Shown: piece by piece, positions 8,539 through 16,204 of the stretch
How the letters are laid out: each line of letters begins with the position of its first letter
Position numbering within the stretch: position 1 is the stretch's first letter
NCBI GenBank assembly: GCA_945872245.1
Contig: CAMBZB010000009.1
Coordinates: 9,257-73,256, forward strand
DNA from: Flavobacterium psychrophilum
Lineage (GTDB): Bacteria > Bacteroidota > Bacteroidia > Flavobacteriales > Flavobacteriaceae
DNA: 64,000 bases
Reading direction: 5' to 3'
Notes under the pieces: generated by a model
Databases searched by the model: none
Seen by the model: the letters and a program-made list of their open reading frames with translations, nothing else
Told to the model about the DNA's origin: nothing
Program-made: the position numbers and the translations under genes

Positions 8539-9175
8539 ACTGAAATTTTAATTGATATACTTTGTCCAAATCCTTGTCAGAACTTATGTTGACTTCCAAA
8601 TCTGTCACGAAACCCGAATTTAAACCATAAGCCCAACCGTGAAGTGTTAAATCTTGGCCGTTTTTCCAGGCAGACTGTACGATGGAGGTTTTAGCCAAAT
8701 CAAATACTTGCTCTTTAACATTAACTTCCACGAAAGCATTAAACCGATCTGTTTCGTCTCCTATAGAATCCAAATACTCCTGATGTAAACGATACACATC
8801 TTTTATATGACGAATCCAGTTATCTATTATACCTATTGACAGATTATTCATGGCTGCCTGTATACCTCCACAACCGTAATGGCCACATACAATAACGTGT
8901 TTTACTTTTAAAACATTGACTGCGTAATCCAATACACTTAACATATTCATGTCACTATGAACTACCATATTGGCAATGTTTCGATGCACGAACACTTCAC
9001 CAGGTTTCGCCCCAACAATCTCATTTGCGGGAACTCTACTGTCTGAACATCCTATCCATAAAAGTGGCGGGGTTTGACCTTTTGCCAAATCTTGAAAATA
9101 ATTTGGATCTTTTGCCAAAGAATCTTCCACCCATTTTTTATTATTATCTAGTATTTTTTTGTAAAAATCACTCAT
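8537..9175 (-). CDS. beta-carbonic anhydrase
   Basis: Carbonic anhydrase of 212 residues that interconverts CO2 and bicarbonate. The zinc ligands and catalytic pair are all present: WIGCSDSRVPANEIVG (Cys43, with the Asp45-Arg47 dyad) and VIVCGHYGCGGIQAA (His and Cys). HRNIANMV is the usual following helix. There is no signal peptide, so it is cytoplasmic. The gene diverges from oxyR across 231 bases of spacer. It supplies bicarbonate for carboxylases; a link to the oxidative-stress neighbours is only positional. Confidence 0.95.
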   Translation of the reverse strand: MSDFYKKILDNNKKWVEDSLAKDPNYFQDLAKGQTPPLLWIGCSDSRVPANEIVGAKPGEVFVHRNIANMVVHSDMNMLSVLDYAVNVLKVKHVIVCGHYGCGGIQAAMNNLSIGIIDNWIRHIKDVYRLHQEYLDSIGDETDRFNAFVEVNVKEQVFDLAKTSIVQSAWKNGQDLTLHGWAYGLNSGFVTDLEVNISSDKDLDKVYQLKFQ

Positions 9176-9379
9176 TTTTTATTTATTTTAAAGTCTATTA
9201 AGACATCCATGCAAATAGGGATCCTAATCCTGTTTTTATTATACACTTGTAGGAGCTGCTTTCATCTGATTTTATAGCACTAAATTTAGCGATTTATTTT
9301 CGACTTTCACATTTATATTTGGGCCTAATTTAAAACAAAAATACTAAGAACTATAATAATAAATTAAATTGATTGTTTT

Positions 9380-9387
9380 TATATTTG
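9380..9387 (+). promoter_or_regulatory. -7 promoter box for oxyR
   Basis: TATATTTG matches the Bacteroidota TAnnTTTG -7 consensus and lies 19 bases before the oxyR ATG. No clear TTTG -33 element is seen at the right distance. Confidence 0.55.
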
Positions 9388-9406
9388 CATCAGAAAATAC
9401 TATATA

Positions 9407-10348
9407 ATGACAATTACCCAACTGCAATATGTTTTGGCTGTTGCCGAACACAAAAATTTTACTCTTGCCGCTGAAAAATGTTTCGTGACCCAACCTACAT
9501 TGAGTATGCAAATTCAAAAAATTGAGGAGGAACTTAACGTTTTAATATTCGACAGAAGTAAAAAACCTATTCAGCTCACTGCTATTGGACTAAAAATTGT
9601 AAATCAAGCCAAAAACATAGTTAATGAAGCTGGGAAAATAAAAGATATTGTTGAATACCAAAAAGGATTCATAGGTGGCGAATTCCGATTGGGAATAATC
9701 CCTACCATTACACCTACACTTTTGCCCATGTTTTTGAATAATTTCATAAAAAAATATCCAAAAGTAAAACTCATCGTAGAAGAATTAAACACCGATGAAA
9801 TTATTCTTCGTTTAAAGAATGGTCATCTTGATGCGGCCATTGCCGCAACACCACTAGAAGATGAAAAAATTAAAGAAATCGTCCTATATTATGAACCTTT
9901 CGTAGCTTATATTCCTTCGGATCATATAGCTTCACAGAAAAAGGAAATTGAAATTTCTGACTTAAATCTTGATGATATTTTATTGCTACAGGATGGGCAC
10001 TGTTTTCGGGATAGTATTTTAAATTTATGTAAAAACCAAGAGATTGCCACCAGAAATACATTCCAACTGGAAAGCGGCAGTTTTGAAACTTTAATTAAAT
10101 TAGCAGACGAAGGATTAGGAACAACACTGCTGCCCTATTTGCACACTTTGGATTTGAAAGAAAAAGACAAATTAAAATTAAGGCATTTTAAAGAACCTAA
10201 ACCAGCTCGGGAAGTAAGCCTAATTTATCCAAAGAGCGAATTAAAAATACATATTATTGATGCGCTACGAAACACGATTTCAGGTGTCATAAAAGGGGCA
10301 ATTGCTTTTCATAATGTTCAAATCATTAGCCCAATTCAAAATAAATAA
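9407..10348 (+). CDS. oxyR: hydrogen peroxide-responsive LysR regulator OxyR
   Basis: LysR-type regulator of 313 residues. The N-terminal winged helix-turn-helix is typical (AAEKCFVTQPTLSMQIQKIE). The regulatory domain holds LLLQDGHCFRDSILNLC, placing cysteines at residues 199 and 208, exactly the positions of the redox-switch disulfide in E. coli OxyR; GSFETLIKLADEGLGTTLLP is also characteristic. It should activate catalase/peroxiredoxin-type genes on peroxide exposure. It diverges from the carbonic anhydrase gene, and the spacer probably holds both promoters. The start ATG is supported by the -7 box 19 bases upstream. Confidence 0.93.
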   Translation: MTITQLQYVLAVAEHKNFTLAAEKCFVTQPTLSMQIQKIEEELNVLIFDRSKKPIQLTAIGLKIVNQAKNIVNEAGKIKDIVEYQKGFIGGEFRLGIIPTITPTLLPMFLNNFIKKYPKVKLIVEELNTDEIILRLKNGHLDAAIAATPLEDEKIKEIVLYYEPFVAYIPSDHIASQKKEIEISDLNLDDILLLQDGHCFRDSILNLCKNQEIATRNTFQLESGSFETLIKLADEGLGTTLLPYLHTLDLKEKDKLKLRHFKEPKPAREVSLIYPKSELKIHIIDALRNTISGVIKGAIAFHNVQIISPIQNK

Positions 10349-10386
10349 AAAAGGAGACTAAAAAGTATCAAGATTCCTTTTTTTTT
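10347..10386. terminator. probable bidirectional terminator after oxyR
   Basis: AAAAAAGGA and TCCTTTTTT can pair around an 18-base interior that itself can form ACT-AAAA-AGT. It lies between the convergent oxyR and the first 65-residue ORFan. Moderate strength only. Confidence 0.55.
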
Positions 10387-10387
10387 A

Positions 10388-10585
10388 CTAATTCACAATG
10401 CTTAAATACTGCTTAAGTTCAGGTCTTCCTTTTGTGAAATTTTCCAGCCAATTTTTTAATTTTTCGATTTCGTAAGGCAGCAAATTTTTATTTGCTTTTC
10501 TCAATTCCTTGCAAAAAAGTGAAGGGTCAATGCTAACTTTTTCAAGTACAATTTTCGTGTAATCGTATATCATTCTATAAGGCAT
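10388..10585 (-). CDS. small conserved-looking ORFan, 65 aa (paralog 1)
   Basis: I do not recognise a named family. The 65-residue protein is charged and predicted helical, with one Cys in the LFCKEL motif. It is clearly a paralog of the gene 228 bases upstream on the same strand: both share the pattern YTK-x-VLE-(K/R)-VS-x-DP-x-LFCKEL-x-KA, then LLP-(Y/F)-E, WL and PELKQ-x-L-x-IVN. The shared codons and conserved spacing show this is a real coding sequence despite its length. The 5' flanks are also alike (TAACAAA and AGATTT-x-GGTTA as read on the + strand). No signal peptide or membrane segment. Function unknown. Confidence 0.75.
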   Translation of the reverse strand: MPYRMIYDYTKIVLEKVSIDPSLFCKELRKANKNLLPYEIEKLKNWLENFTKGRPELKQYLSIVN

Positions 10586-10786
10586 AACAAAAAGATTTAG
10601 GGTTATCTCACCATAAAGATAGAATAATAAAACATTAAGTCCAAAATAAATTCACAAAAAAATACGATTAAGTACGATAAAATCTGTTTATTTACATATT
10701 TTTGATTTATTTATAAGAAATAGATTAAATATGTTATTTATTGCAGGGTAAATAAAATAGAATCTCATATAGGGTAGAACCAAAAA

Positions 10787-10807
10787 AAAGAACCATTAAG
10801 GTTCTTT
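10787..10807 (-). terminator. intrinsic terminator of ORFan paralog 2
   Basis: AAAGAACC and GGTTCTTT form an 8-bp perfect stem with a five-base loop. Read on the minus strand it is followed by a T run, directly downstream of the second 65-residue gene. Confidence 0.8.
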
Positions 10808-10812
10808 CTATT

Positions 10813-11010
10813 TTACTTGTTTACAATTATAAGACATTGTTTTAATTCTGGCTTTTCAATTACAAAGTGCAGTAGCCATTCTCGCAACAACTCCAATTCA
10901 AAGGGCAATAATGCTTTTATTGCCTTTTCTAATTCTTTGCAAAAAAGCATAGGATCGAAACTCACTCTTTCGAGTACTGATTTTGTGTAATCAAACATTA
11001 TTTTCGACAT
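10813..11010 (-). CDS. small conserved-looking ORFan, 65 aa (paralog 2)
   Basis: Paralog of the 65-residue gene at 10388-10585, same strand and length. Aligned without gaps after the first few residues, the two keep FDYTK/YDYTK, VS-x-DP, LFCKEL, KA-x-K-x-LLP, WL and PELKQ. It has its own hairpin terminator just downstream and its own upstream region containing GGTGAGAT (minus strand), which is also found upstream of paralog 1, so each copy is probably transcribed separately. Small, soluble, acidic-basic mixed helix; no known motif. Possible roles include a protein-protein adaptor or regulator, but this is a guess. Confidence 0.75.
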   Translation of the reverse strand: MSKIMFDYTKSVLERVSFDPMLFCKELEKAIKALLPFELELLREWLLHFVIEKPELKQCLIIVNK

Positions 11011-11138
11011 AACAAATTAAGATTTGGGTTAGAACTTGAAAAGGAACTATTGTAAAAATTAGGGTTTAATTTTTGATAAATCTCACCTTATTAAGTAACG
11101 CATCACTTTATTTATTATTGCACAAAAACTCGAAAAGA

Positions 11139-11801
11139 TTAAAATTTTCTGGCTCGAAACATTTCCCGTTTTCCCGGGGGTCCTGCTAGTTTTTCGACCG
11201 TAAAACCTGCTTCCATCATGCTTCTTTTTATCACTCCGCGAGCCGCATAAGTGACCAATATGCCCTTTGGCTTAAGTGCCTTGTACATTTTTTCAAAAAT
11301 AGCCGTACTCCACAATTCGGGTTGTACCCTGTAGCCAAAAGCATCAAAATAAATCAAATCAAACTTTTCTAAATCATCAATATCCTGAAAAAATTGATTC
11401 CTTTTGGTGAATATAAAATCATTTCTTAAAATAATTTGTTCTTCCCACTTGGATTCATGTATCTTCTCGAAGGTGGCACTATCATTTTCAGCACCCAAAG
11501 CCGGAACATAATTCATCAATAGTACTTCTTCTGGCGAAATAGGATAGGCTTCCACCCCAACATAATCAATACTTTGGTTTAGTTTTTGTGATTCCAAAAA
11601 AGTGATAAAAGCATTCAATCCTGTTCCAAATCCAATTTCTAAAATAGAGACGGTTTTGTTTTCAAATAAGCTTAGTCCATTATTTATAAAAACATGCTGG
11701 GCTTCTTGAATGGCTCCAAACTTAGAATGATAGCATTCGTCCCATTCTTCGATATGGATAGTGGTAGAACCGTCATGAGTTTGTATAATCTCTCTTTTCA
11801 A
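11139..11801 (-). CDS. mnmD: tRNA 5-methylaminomethyl-2-thiouridine methyltransferase MnmD
   Basis: Class I methyltransferase of 220 residues matching the MnmD (DUF752) domain, here without the FAD-dependent MnmC oxidase half found in E. coli. It performs the last methylation of the mnm5s2U34 wobble modification. Landmarks are the N-terminal QTHDGSTTIHIEEWDECYHS, the SAM-binding LEIGFGTGLNAF, the FDLIYFDAFGYR active-site loop and the C-terminal GPPGKREMFRARK. ATG start at 11801. The preceding 292-base spacer to ilvE is divergent and carries the ilvE promoter region. Confidence 0.9.
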   Translation of the reverse strand: MKREIIQTHDGSTTIHIEEWDECYHSKFGAIQEAQHVFINNGLSLFENKTVSILEIGFGTGLNAFITFLESQKLNQSIDYVGVEAYPISPEEVLLMNYVPALGAENDSATFEKIHESKWEEQIILRNDFIFTKRNQFFQDIDDLEKFDLIYFDAFGYRVQPELWSTAIFEKMYKALKPKGILVTYAARGVIKRSMMEAGFTVEKLAGPPGKREMFRARKF

Positions 11802-12009
11802 AATTTATTTCTGGTGTTTTGAAGATTTCTAATAGTGCGTACTGTCCAAATTTAGCTAAAAACAAATCTATTTGACCATCAAAAATCGATTTTTTTTAGA
11901 TATTCCATAAAATTGTGGTTGCTTTTTTCATTATTTTTTTTGAATAAACAAAACGCATTCAAATGCTGTAATTAATGTCTTTTTAGCAAGTATTTCAACG
12001 ATTTTTATT

Positions 12010-12017
12010 TAATTTTG
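12010..12017 (+). promoter_or_regulatory. -7 promoter box for ilvE
   Basis: TAATTTTG fits TAnnTTTG and precedes the ilvE ATG by 76 bases. The predicted leader contains CGTCG and CGACG 10 bases apart (about 12030-12050), able to form a small hairpin around a GAATGC tandem repeat. Confidence 0.5.
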
Positions 12018-12093
12018 CAAAAGACAAATCGTCGAATGCGAATGCGACGTTTTTAAATTCAATCTTATTATATTAAATACACCAATCATTAAT

Positions 12094-13161
12094 ATGAGTG
12101 CAACACAAACCAACAAAATTGAAATAATTAAAACTGCCACTTCAAAAATAAATGAAGTTGATTTTGATAATTTGAGTTTTGGTGCTGTTTTTACCGATCA
12201 TTTATTGGAGTGCGATTACACGAATGGGGAGTGGCAAAAACCAATCATCAAACCGTATGCTCCGTTTTTATTAGATCCTTCCGCTAAAGTTTTTCATTAT
12301 GGGCAAGCCATCTTTGAAGGAATGAAGGCTTATAAAGATGAACAAGATGCTATTTGGCTTTTTAGACCCGATGAAAACTTCAAACGCTTTAATAATTCTG
12401 CCATAAGAATGGCAATGCCTGAAGTTCCTGAATATGTTTTTATGGAAGGCCTGAATCAGTTGTTGCAATTAGACAAGGAATGGGTGAAAAAAGGGAAGGG
12501 AAATTCACTTTACATTAGACCCTTTATGATTGCTACCGGAACTGGAGTAATTGCAAATCCCTCAGATGATTATAAATTCATGATTATTTTATCTCCAGCA
12601 AAATCCTATTATTCAGGCGAAGTAAAAGTAATCATCGCCGAACACTACAGTAGGGCTGCAAATGGTGGTATTGGAGCTGCAAAAGCTGCAGGAAATTATG
12701 CTGCGCAATTTTACCCAACTAATTTGGCCAACAAAGACGGTTTTCAACAAATTATTTGGACGGATGATGCCACCCATACCAAATTAGAAGAAGCGGGTAC
12801 CATGAATGTCTTTTTCAGAATAAAGGATACTTTGTACACTGCTCCCACAAGTGAAAGAATTCTTGATGGTGTGACTAGAAAAAGTCTTATTGTAATGGCT
12901 GAAAAAGAAAATATTGATATGGTGGTCAGACCTGTCATTGTTTCAGAACTTGTTGAAGCAGCAAAAAACGGTTCTTTGAAAGAGATTTTTGGAGCTGGAA
13001 CAGCTGCTGTAATTAGTCCAATTGCCGGATTTTCCTACCAAGACGTTTATTATGAATTACCTAAAACAGAAAATTCATTTGCCATGCTTCTTAAAGACAA
13101 ATTAACAAACATTCAACAAAAATTGGCCGAAGATACCTTTGGCTGGACTGTTAAGGTTTAG
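12094..13161 (+). CDS. ilvE: branched-chain amino acid aminotransferase
   Basis: Class IV PLP-dependent aminotransferase of 355 residues, the length of the long (BCAT2-like) form. It transfers amino groups between glutamate and the keto acids of leucine, isoleucine and valine. Visible landmarks are KVFHYGQAIFEGMKAYK, IRPFMIATGTGVIANPSDDY, GIGAAKAAGNYAAQFYPT holding the PLP lysine, and EEAGTMNVFF. The start ATG at 12094 matches the family N-terminus. A 20-bp perfect terminator follows the stop, so it is monocistronic. Regulation may involve its 76-base leader. Confidence 0.95.
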   Translation: MSATQTNKIEIIKTATSKINEVDFDNLSFGAVFTDHLLECDYTNGEWQKPIIKPYAPFLLDPSAKVFHYGQAIFEGMKAYKDEQDAIWLFRPDENFKRFNNSAIRMAMPEVPEYVFMEGLNQLLQLDKEWVKKGKGNSLYIRPFMIATGTGVIANPSDDYKFMIILSPAKSYYSGEVKVIIAEHYSRAANGGIGAAKAAGNYAAQFYPTNLANKDGFQQIIWTDDATHTKLEEAGTMNVFFRIKDTLYTAPTSERILDGVTRKSLIVMAEKENIDMVVRPVIVSELVEAAKNGSLKEIFGAGTAAVISPIAGFSYQDVYYELPKTENSFAMLLKDKLTNIQQKLAEDTFGWTVKV

Positions 13162-13186
13162 TTTTCAGGTTGTAAATAGCAGTATT

Positions 13187-13230
13187 AAAAAGCCGTTTAA
13201 AATGATACTAATCATTTTAAACGGCTTTTT
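13187..13230. terminator. strong bidirectional terminator after ilvE
   Basis: A perfect 20-bp stem (arms AAAAAGCCGTTTAAAATGAT and its complement) encloses a four-base ACTA loop, with a T-tract on either strand. It separates the convergent ilvE and MazG-like genes. Confidence 0.92.
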
Positions 13231-13247
13231 TATTCTATCGAAATCTG

Positions 13248-13637
13248 TTATTTTTCTCCTAATATTTTCGAGAAATCTGGTTTAAAATAATTGGGGCCTT
13301 TCATCACTTTTCCATCTTCGCGATAGATGGGTTTTCCGTTTTCGCCCAATTTACTCATGTTACTTCGCTGGATTTCGTCAAAAACTGCTTCTATCTTATG
13401 CTGCAAACCATGTTCTATAATGGTACCACAAAGAATATACATCATATCGCCCAATGCATCTGCAATTTCAACTAGATCATTGTTCTGCACAGCCTCGAGG
13501 TATTCCTCATTTTCTTCCTTCATCAAATTGTAACGAAGTATGTTTTTACTTTCGCCCAAATCGGCTCTTGGGATTTCACTGTGACCAATAACAAACGCAG
13601 TATGAAATTCCTTGACTGCATTGATTTGCTTTTGCAT
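13248..13637 (-). CDS. MazG-like nucleoside triphosphate pyrophosphohydrolase family protein
   Basis: All-alpha NTP pyrophosphatase fold of 129 residues. The metal-binding helices are seen as MKEENEEYLEAVQNND and VEIADALGDMMYILCGTI, matching the EExxE...ExxD pattern of MazG/HisE/dUTPase-like enzymes. The C-terminal YREDGKVMKGPNYFKPD motif is typical of the phosphoribosyl-ATP-pyrophosphohydrolase-like branch, not of HisE itself. Likely a cytoplasmic house-cleaning hydrolase for modified nucleotides; the substrate cannot be inferred. ATG start at 13637. Confidence 0.82.
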   Translation of the reverse strand: MQKQINAVKEFHTAFVIGHSEIPRADLGESKNILRYNLMKEENEEYLEAVQNNDLVEIADALGDMMYILCGTIIEHGLQHKIEAVFDEIQRSNMSKLGENGKPIYREDGKVMKGPNYFKPDFSKILGEK

Positions 13638-13692
13638 AATTTTATTTAATTAAATGAAGGGGCAAATTAGTAACTTTTCCTAAACAAAACCT

Positions 13693-13700
13693 TAAATTTG
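13693..13700 (+). promoter_or_regulatory. -7 promoter box for the small membrane protein gene
   Basis: TAAATTTG fits the -7 consensus and ends 18 bases before the ATG at 13719. It overlaps the in-frame TTG at 13698, so that codon cannot be a useful start. Confidence 0.55.
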
Positions 13701-13718
13701 CCCAAAATATTTTCAACT

Positions 13719-13907
13719 ATGTTTAGTCCAGGACAATTGTTATTTGCCGGCGGGTTTTTTGTTGCTTTCGTTATTGCAATGGTTTACGCCTATAGAAAAG
13801 ATGCCAAATTGCATACCCTATTTTACAAAGGAAATTATAAAATATTAATTGCCTTTCTTATCTTTATAGGACTGCTTTTTCTGATAAAGATATTTTTTAA
13901 ACGGTAG
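13719..13907 (+). CDS. small two-helix membrane protein, 62 aa
   Basis: Unrecognised small protein of 62 residues. It has two hydrophobic segments, LLFAGGFFVAFVIAMVYAY and ILIAFLIFIGLLFLIKIFF, separated by a basic loop (RKDAKLHTLFYKGNYK), and ends FKR. The positive-inside rule puts the loop in the cytoplasm. I chose the ATG at 13719 because the promoter -7 box overlaps the upstream TTG. The codon pattern is ordinary for the window. A terminator follows. Function unknown. Confidence 0.7.
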   Translation: MFSPGQLLFAGGFFVAFVIAMVYAYRKDAKLHTLFYKGNYKILIAFLIFIGLLFLIKIFFKR

Positions 13908-13923
13908 TTTTCTTCCATAAAAA

Positions 13924-13944
13924 AAGATGCCTTTAAGGCATCTT
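13924..13944. terminator. bidirectional terminator
   Basis: AAGATGCC and GGCATCTT form a stem with a short TT-rich loop. On the minus strand it is followed by a run of seven Ts, so it is strongest for the M49 peptidase gene ending at 13966. Confidence 0.82.
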
Positions 13945-13965
13945 CTATTTTAAAAAATCATATTT

Positions 13966-16002
13966 CTAGTTTACTAGTTGCAAATAGCCGTAGTTTTTAG
14001 AATACTGCAACATCTGTTCTGCAAAGGATTTGGGTTGTTGCACTTTAATCGAAATAATGTTTCCCTTTGCATCTAATTTCGGCACCAATACTGGATTTAC
14101 AAATCCGCTATAGGGCGCAGAAGAAAATTGTTTGTTTCTTTCCAATACCTCAGCATGTAATTTTTGATCCACTTTTACCCCATAATTTTCGACCAAAGCC
14201 TTTCCTGATGCATAATCCCCTTCTGATTTTATACGTTGTACTTCCCGCAACAATTGTCCGAATAAATCCTGTAGTTTATCATAATCTGTGATATTAAAAT
14301 AGGTTTTTCCGTTACGGGTTATTTTCTCGATTACATTGTCATTTTTACCTTTTTCGAAAACCCAAGCACTCACCCACTGACGGTTTCTCATGTGCGCCTC
14401 TTCAACGTTGGTGCCTAGTTCCAAACGGATTAACTGAGTCATCAATCCGTTTCGGATGTAGCTATCATAAGACTCCATCCCTAGTTTTTTCCAATCATCG
14501 ACCAATCCGAATTCTTGTAATTTTGGGTTATAAACATAATATAGTCCGACCAAATCAGCCCTACCTTCTTCAAGAGTAGAAGCGTAACTTTTAAGGGTTT
14601 CTTTCGGAGTTCCTACACCCGGATTTATTTGGCCCGAAGCATGCCCTATCACTTCGTGCAATGCCGTGTGCATTTTATCGCCTAACTCTGCATATTTAGA
14701 CGCTAAGGCAATTTCATCCGCATCGTTAGCAAATTCTTGCAACCTGCCTTTTCCTCCTGCCTTTGAATACGATTCTAAAATATTTCCTAAAGAAACTGAT
14801 TTCGAACCATGTGCTGCGCGAATCCAATCGGCATTTGGTAGATTTACACCTATTGGTGTGGCCGGAGAAGCATCCCCTGATTCACCTGCAACCACAACCG
14901 TTTTGTACGACACACCCACTACATTTTTTTTCTTGTGTTCTGGAAACAAGGAAGAATTGTCTTCAAACCATTGCGCATTTTTAGAAATGACTTCCATTTT
15001 TGCCGACATATCGAAATCTTTTATCTGCACGATATTTTCATACGACCCCCTATATCCTAGTGGATCGTTATAAACTTCGATAAAACTGTTAATATAGTCA
15101 ATATTCCCGTCGGTAGCCTGTAACCAAGCGATATTATAATCGTCCCAAGTTTTTAAACTTCCCGTTTTGTAGTAACTAATGAGTAATTCTAGAGCATCGC
15201 CTTGTTTTTTGTTTTCGGCCACACTTTTGGCTTTTTCTAACCAATAAACAATTTTGTCGATAGCCGTTCCATACATTCCGCCGCTTTTCCATACCTTTTC
15301 TTCCAATTGTCCTTTAGCATTGCGAACCAGTTTAGAGTTTAATCCAAAGGAATAGGGTTTACTTGGATTTGGACTGGTTTTCTTGGCATAAAAATCCTCA
15401 ACCTCTTTTGCCGTAATTCCTTTATCATAAAAATTAATTGCAGAACCTTCCAATAATCCTTTGGATTCATCAAGATTAACTTTTTTGGCATCGACATCAT
15501 TGAAAATAACATCGACTATCATGGGCGACAAGATTTTTTTGGTAGCTTTCATTAATGTGGTGAAATAGTCTTTTGAAAAATCAGGTTTGATTTTGTCATT
15601 CGAATAATGATGATGAATCCCATTGGCAAACCATACTCTTTTTAGGTAAATTTCAAAATTTTTCCAGTCTTCGGTAGTTTTGTTTCCCTTATAATTTTGA
15701 TACATATTCTCGAGCGCTTTTCTTATTTTCAGGTTGTGCTTATAATGCTGGTCCCAAACTATATCCCGACCCGAATATCCGGCTTGGGTAAGATAATAGA
15801 CCAACTTTTGTTCGTTTAAGGTTAAGTTTTCCCACCCTGAAATTTGATAACGCAATACTTTTATGTCGGCAAATTGTTCGACAAAATATTCGAAAGGGGC
15901 TTTTTCGGCTGTTTTTACAGTATTGGTTTTGGTTATTTGTGCATTACAAACAAGGGAAATCCCAATCGAAATAAAAATCCCTACGGTTTTTAGTACTTTC
16001 AT
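13966..16002 (-). CDS. exported dipeptidyl-peptidase III-like M49 metallopeptidase
   Basis: Large zinc peptidase of 678 residues. The M49 hallmark HEVIGHASG (HExxGH, about residues 447-452) supplies two zinc histidines and the catalytic glutamate, and EEGRADLVGLYYV supplies the third ligand, matching EEcRAE of dipeptidyl-peptidase III. Unlike the classical cytosolic enzyme it begins with MKVLKTVGIFISIGISLVC, a signal peptide, so it is predicted to be periplasmic or exported. The expected activity is release of dipeptides from short peptides. It is monocistronic, with a terminator just downstream. Confidence 0.88.
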   Translation of the reverse strand: MKVLKTVGIFISIGISLVCNAQITKTNTVKTAEKAPFEYFVEQFADIKVLRYQISGWENLTLNEQKLVYYLTQAGYSGRDIVWDQHYKHNLKIRKALENMYQNYKGNKTTEDWKNFEIYLKRVWFANGIHHHYSNDKIKPDFSKDYFTTLMKATKKILSPMIVDVIFNDVDAKKVNLDESKGLLEGSAINFYDKGITAKEVEDFYAKKTSPNPSKPYSFGLNSKLVRNAKGQLEEKVWKSGGMYGTAIDKIVYWLEKAKSVAENKKQGDALELLISYYKTGSLKTWDDYNIAWLQATDGNIDYINSFIEVYNDPLGYRGSYENIVQIKDFDMSAKMEVISKNAQWFEDNSSLFPEHKKKNVVGVSYKTVVVAGESGDASPATPIGVNLPNADWIRAAHGSKSVSLGNILESYSKAGGKGRLQEFANDADEIALASKYAELGDKMHTALHEVIGHASGQINPGVGTPKETLKSYASTLEEGRADLVGLYYVYNPKLQEFGLVDDWKKLGMESYDSYIRNGLMTQLIRLELGTNVEEAHMRNRQWVSAWVFEKGKNDNVIEKITRNGKTYFNITDYDKLQDLFGQLLREVQRIKSEGDYASGKALVENYGVKVDQKLHAEVLERNKQFSSAPYSGFVNPVLVPKLDAKGNIISIKVQQPKSFAEQMLQYSKNYGYLQLVN

Positions 16003-16138
16003 TAGTAATATTATTTAGTTGTTTAAAAAGAGTTGTTTAACAAATATACATTTATTTAGATTGATTGTAACAAAGATTTATTACACTTAAATCAATTTAA
16101 AATTGAAAACAATTAAAATTAATCTACACTACTAATTT

Positions 16139-16146
16139 TAACTTTG
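16139..16146 (+). promoter_or_regulatory. -7 promoter box for the SRPBCC gene
   Basis: TAACTTTG fits TAnnTTTG and lies 58 bases before the ATG at 16205. A second weaker box, TAACTTTA, is closer at about 16173. Confidence 0.45.
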
Positions 16147-16204
16147 TAGCGGTTACCGTATTAATAAAATTTCTAACTTTACATGATAAAATAACAGGAG
16201 TACA

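Noticed and set aside
9206..9290. GC-richer patch with GGGATCCTAATCC in the carbonic anhydrase/oxyR spacer
   Set aside because: It vaguely recalls decayed intergenic repeats of Flavobacteria, but I found no second copy in the window to support a repeat call.
14666..15073. Plus-strand frames inside the M49 peptidase gene
   Set aside because: Shadows of a 678-residue gene with intact active-site motifs.
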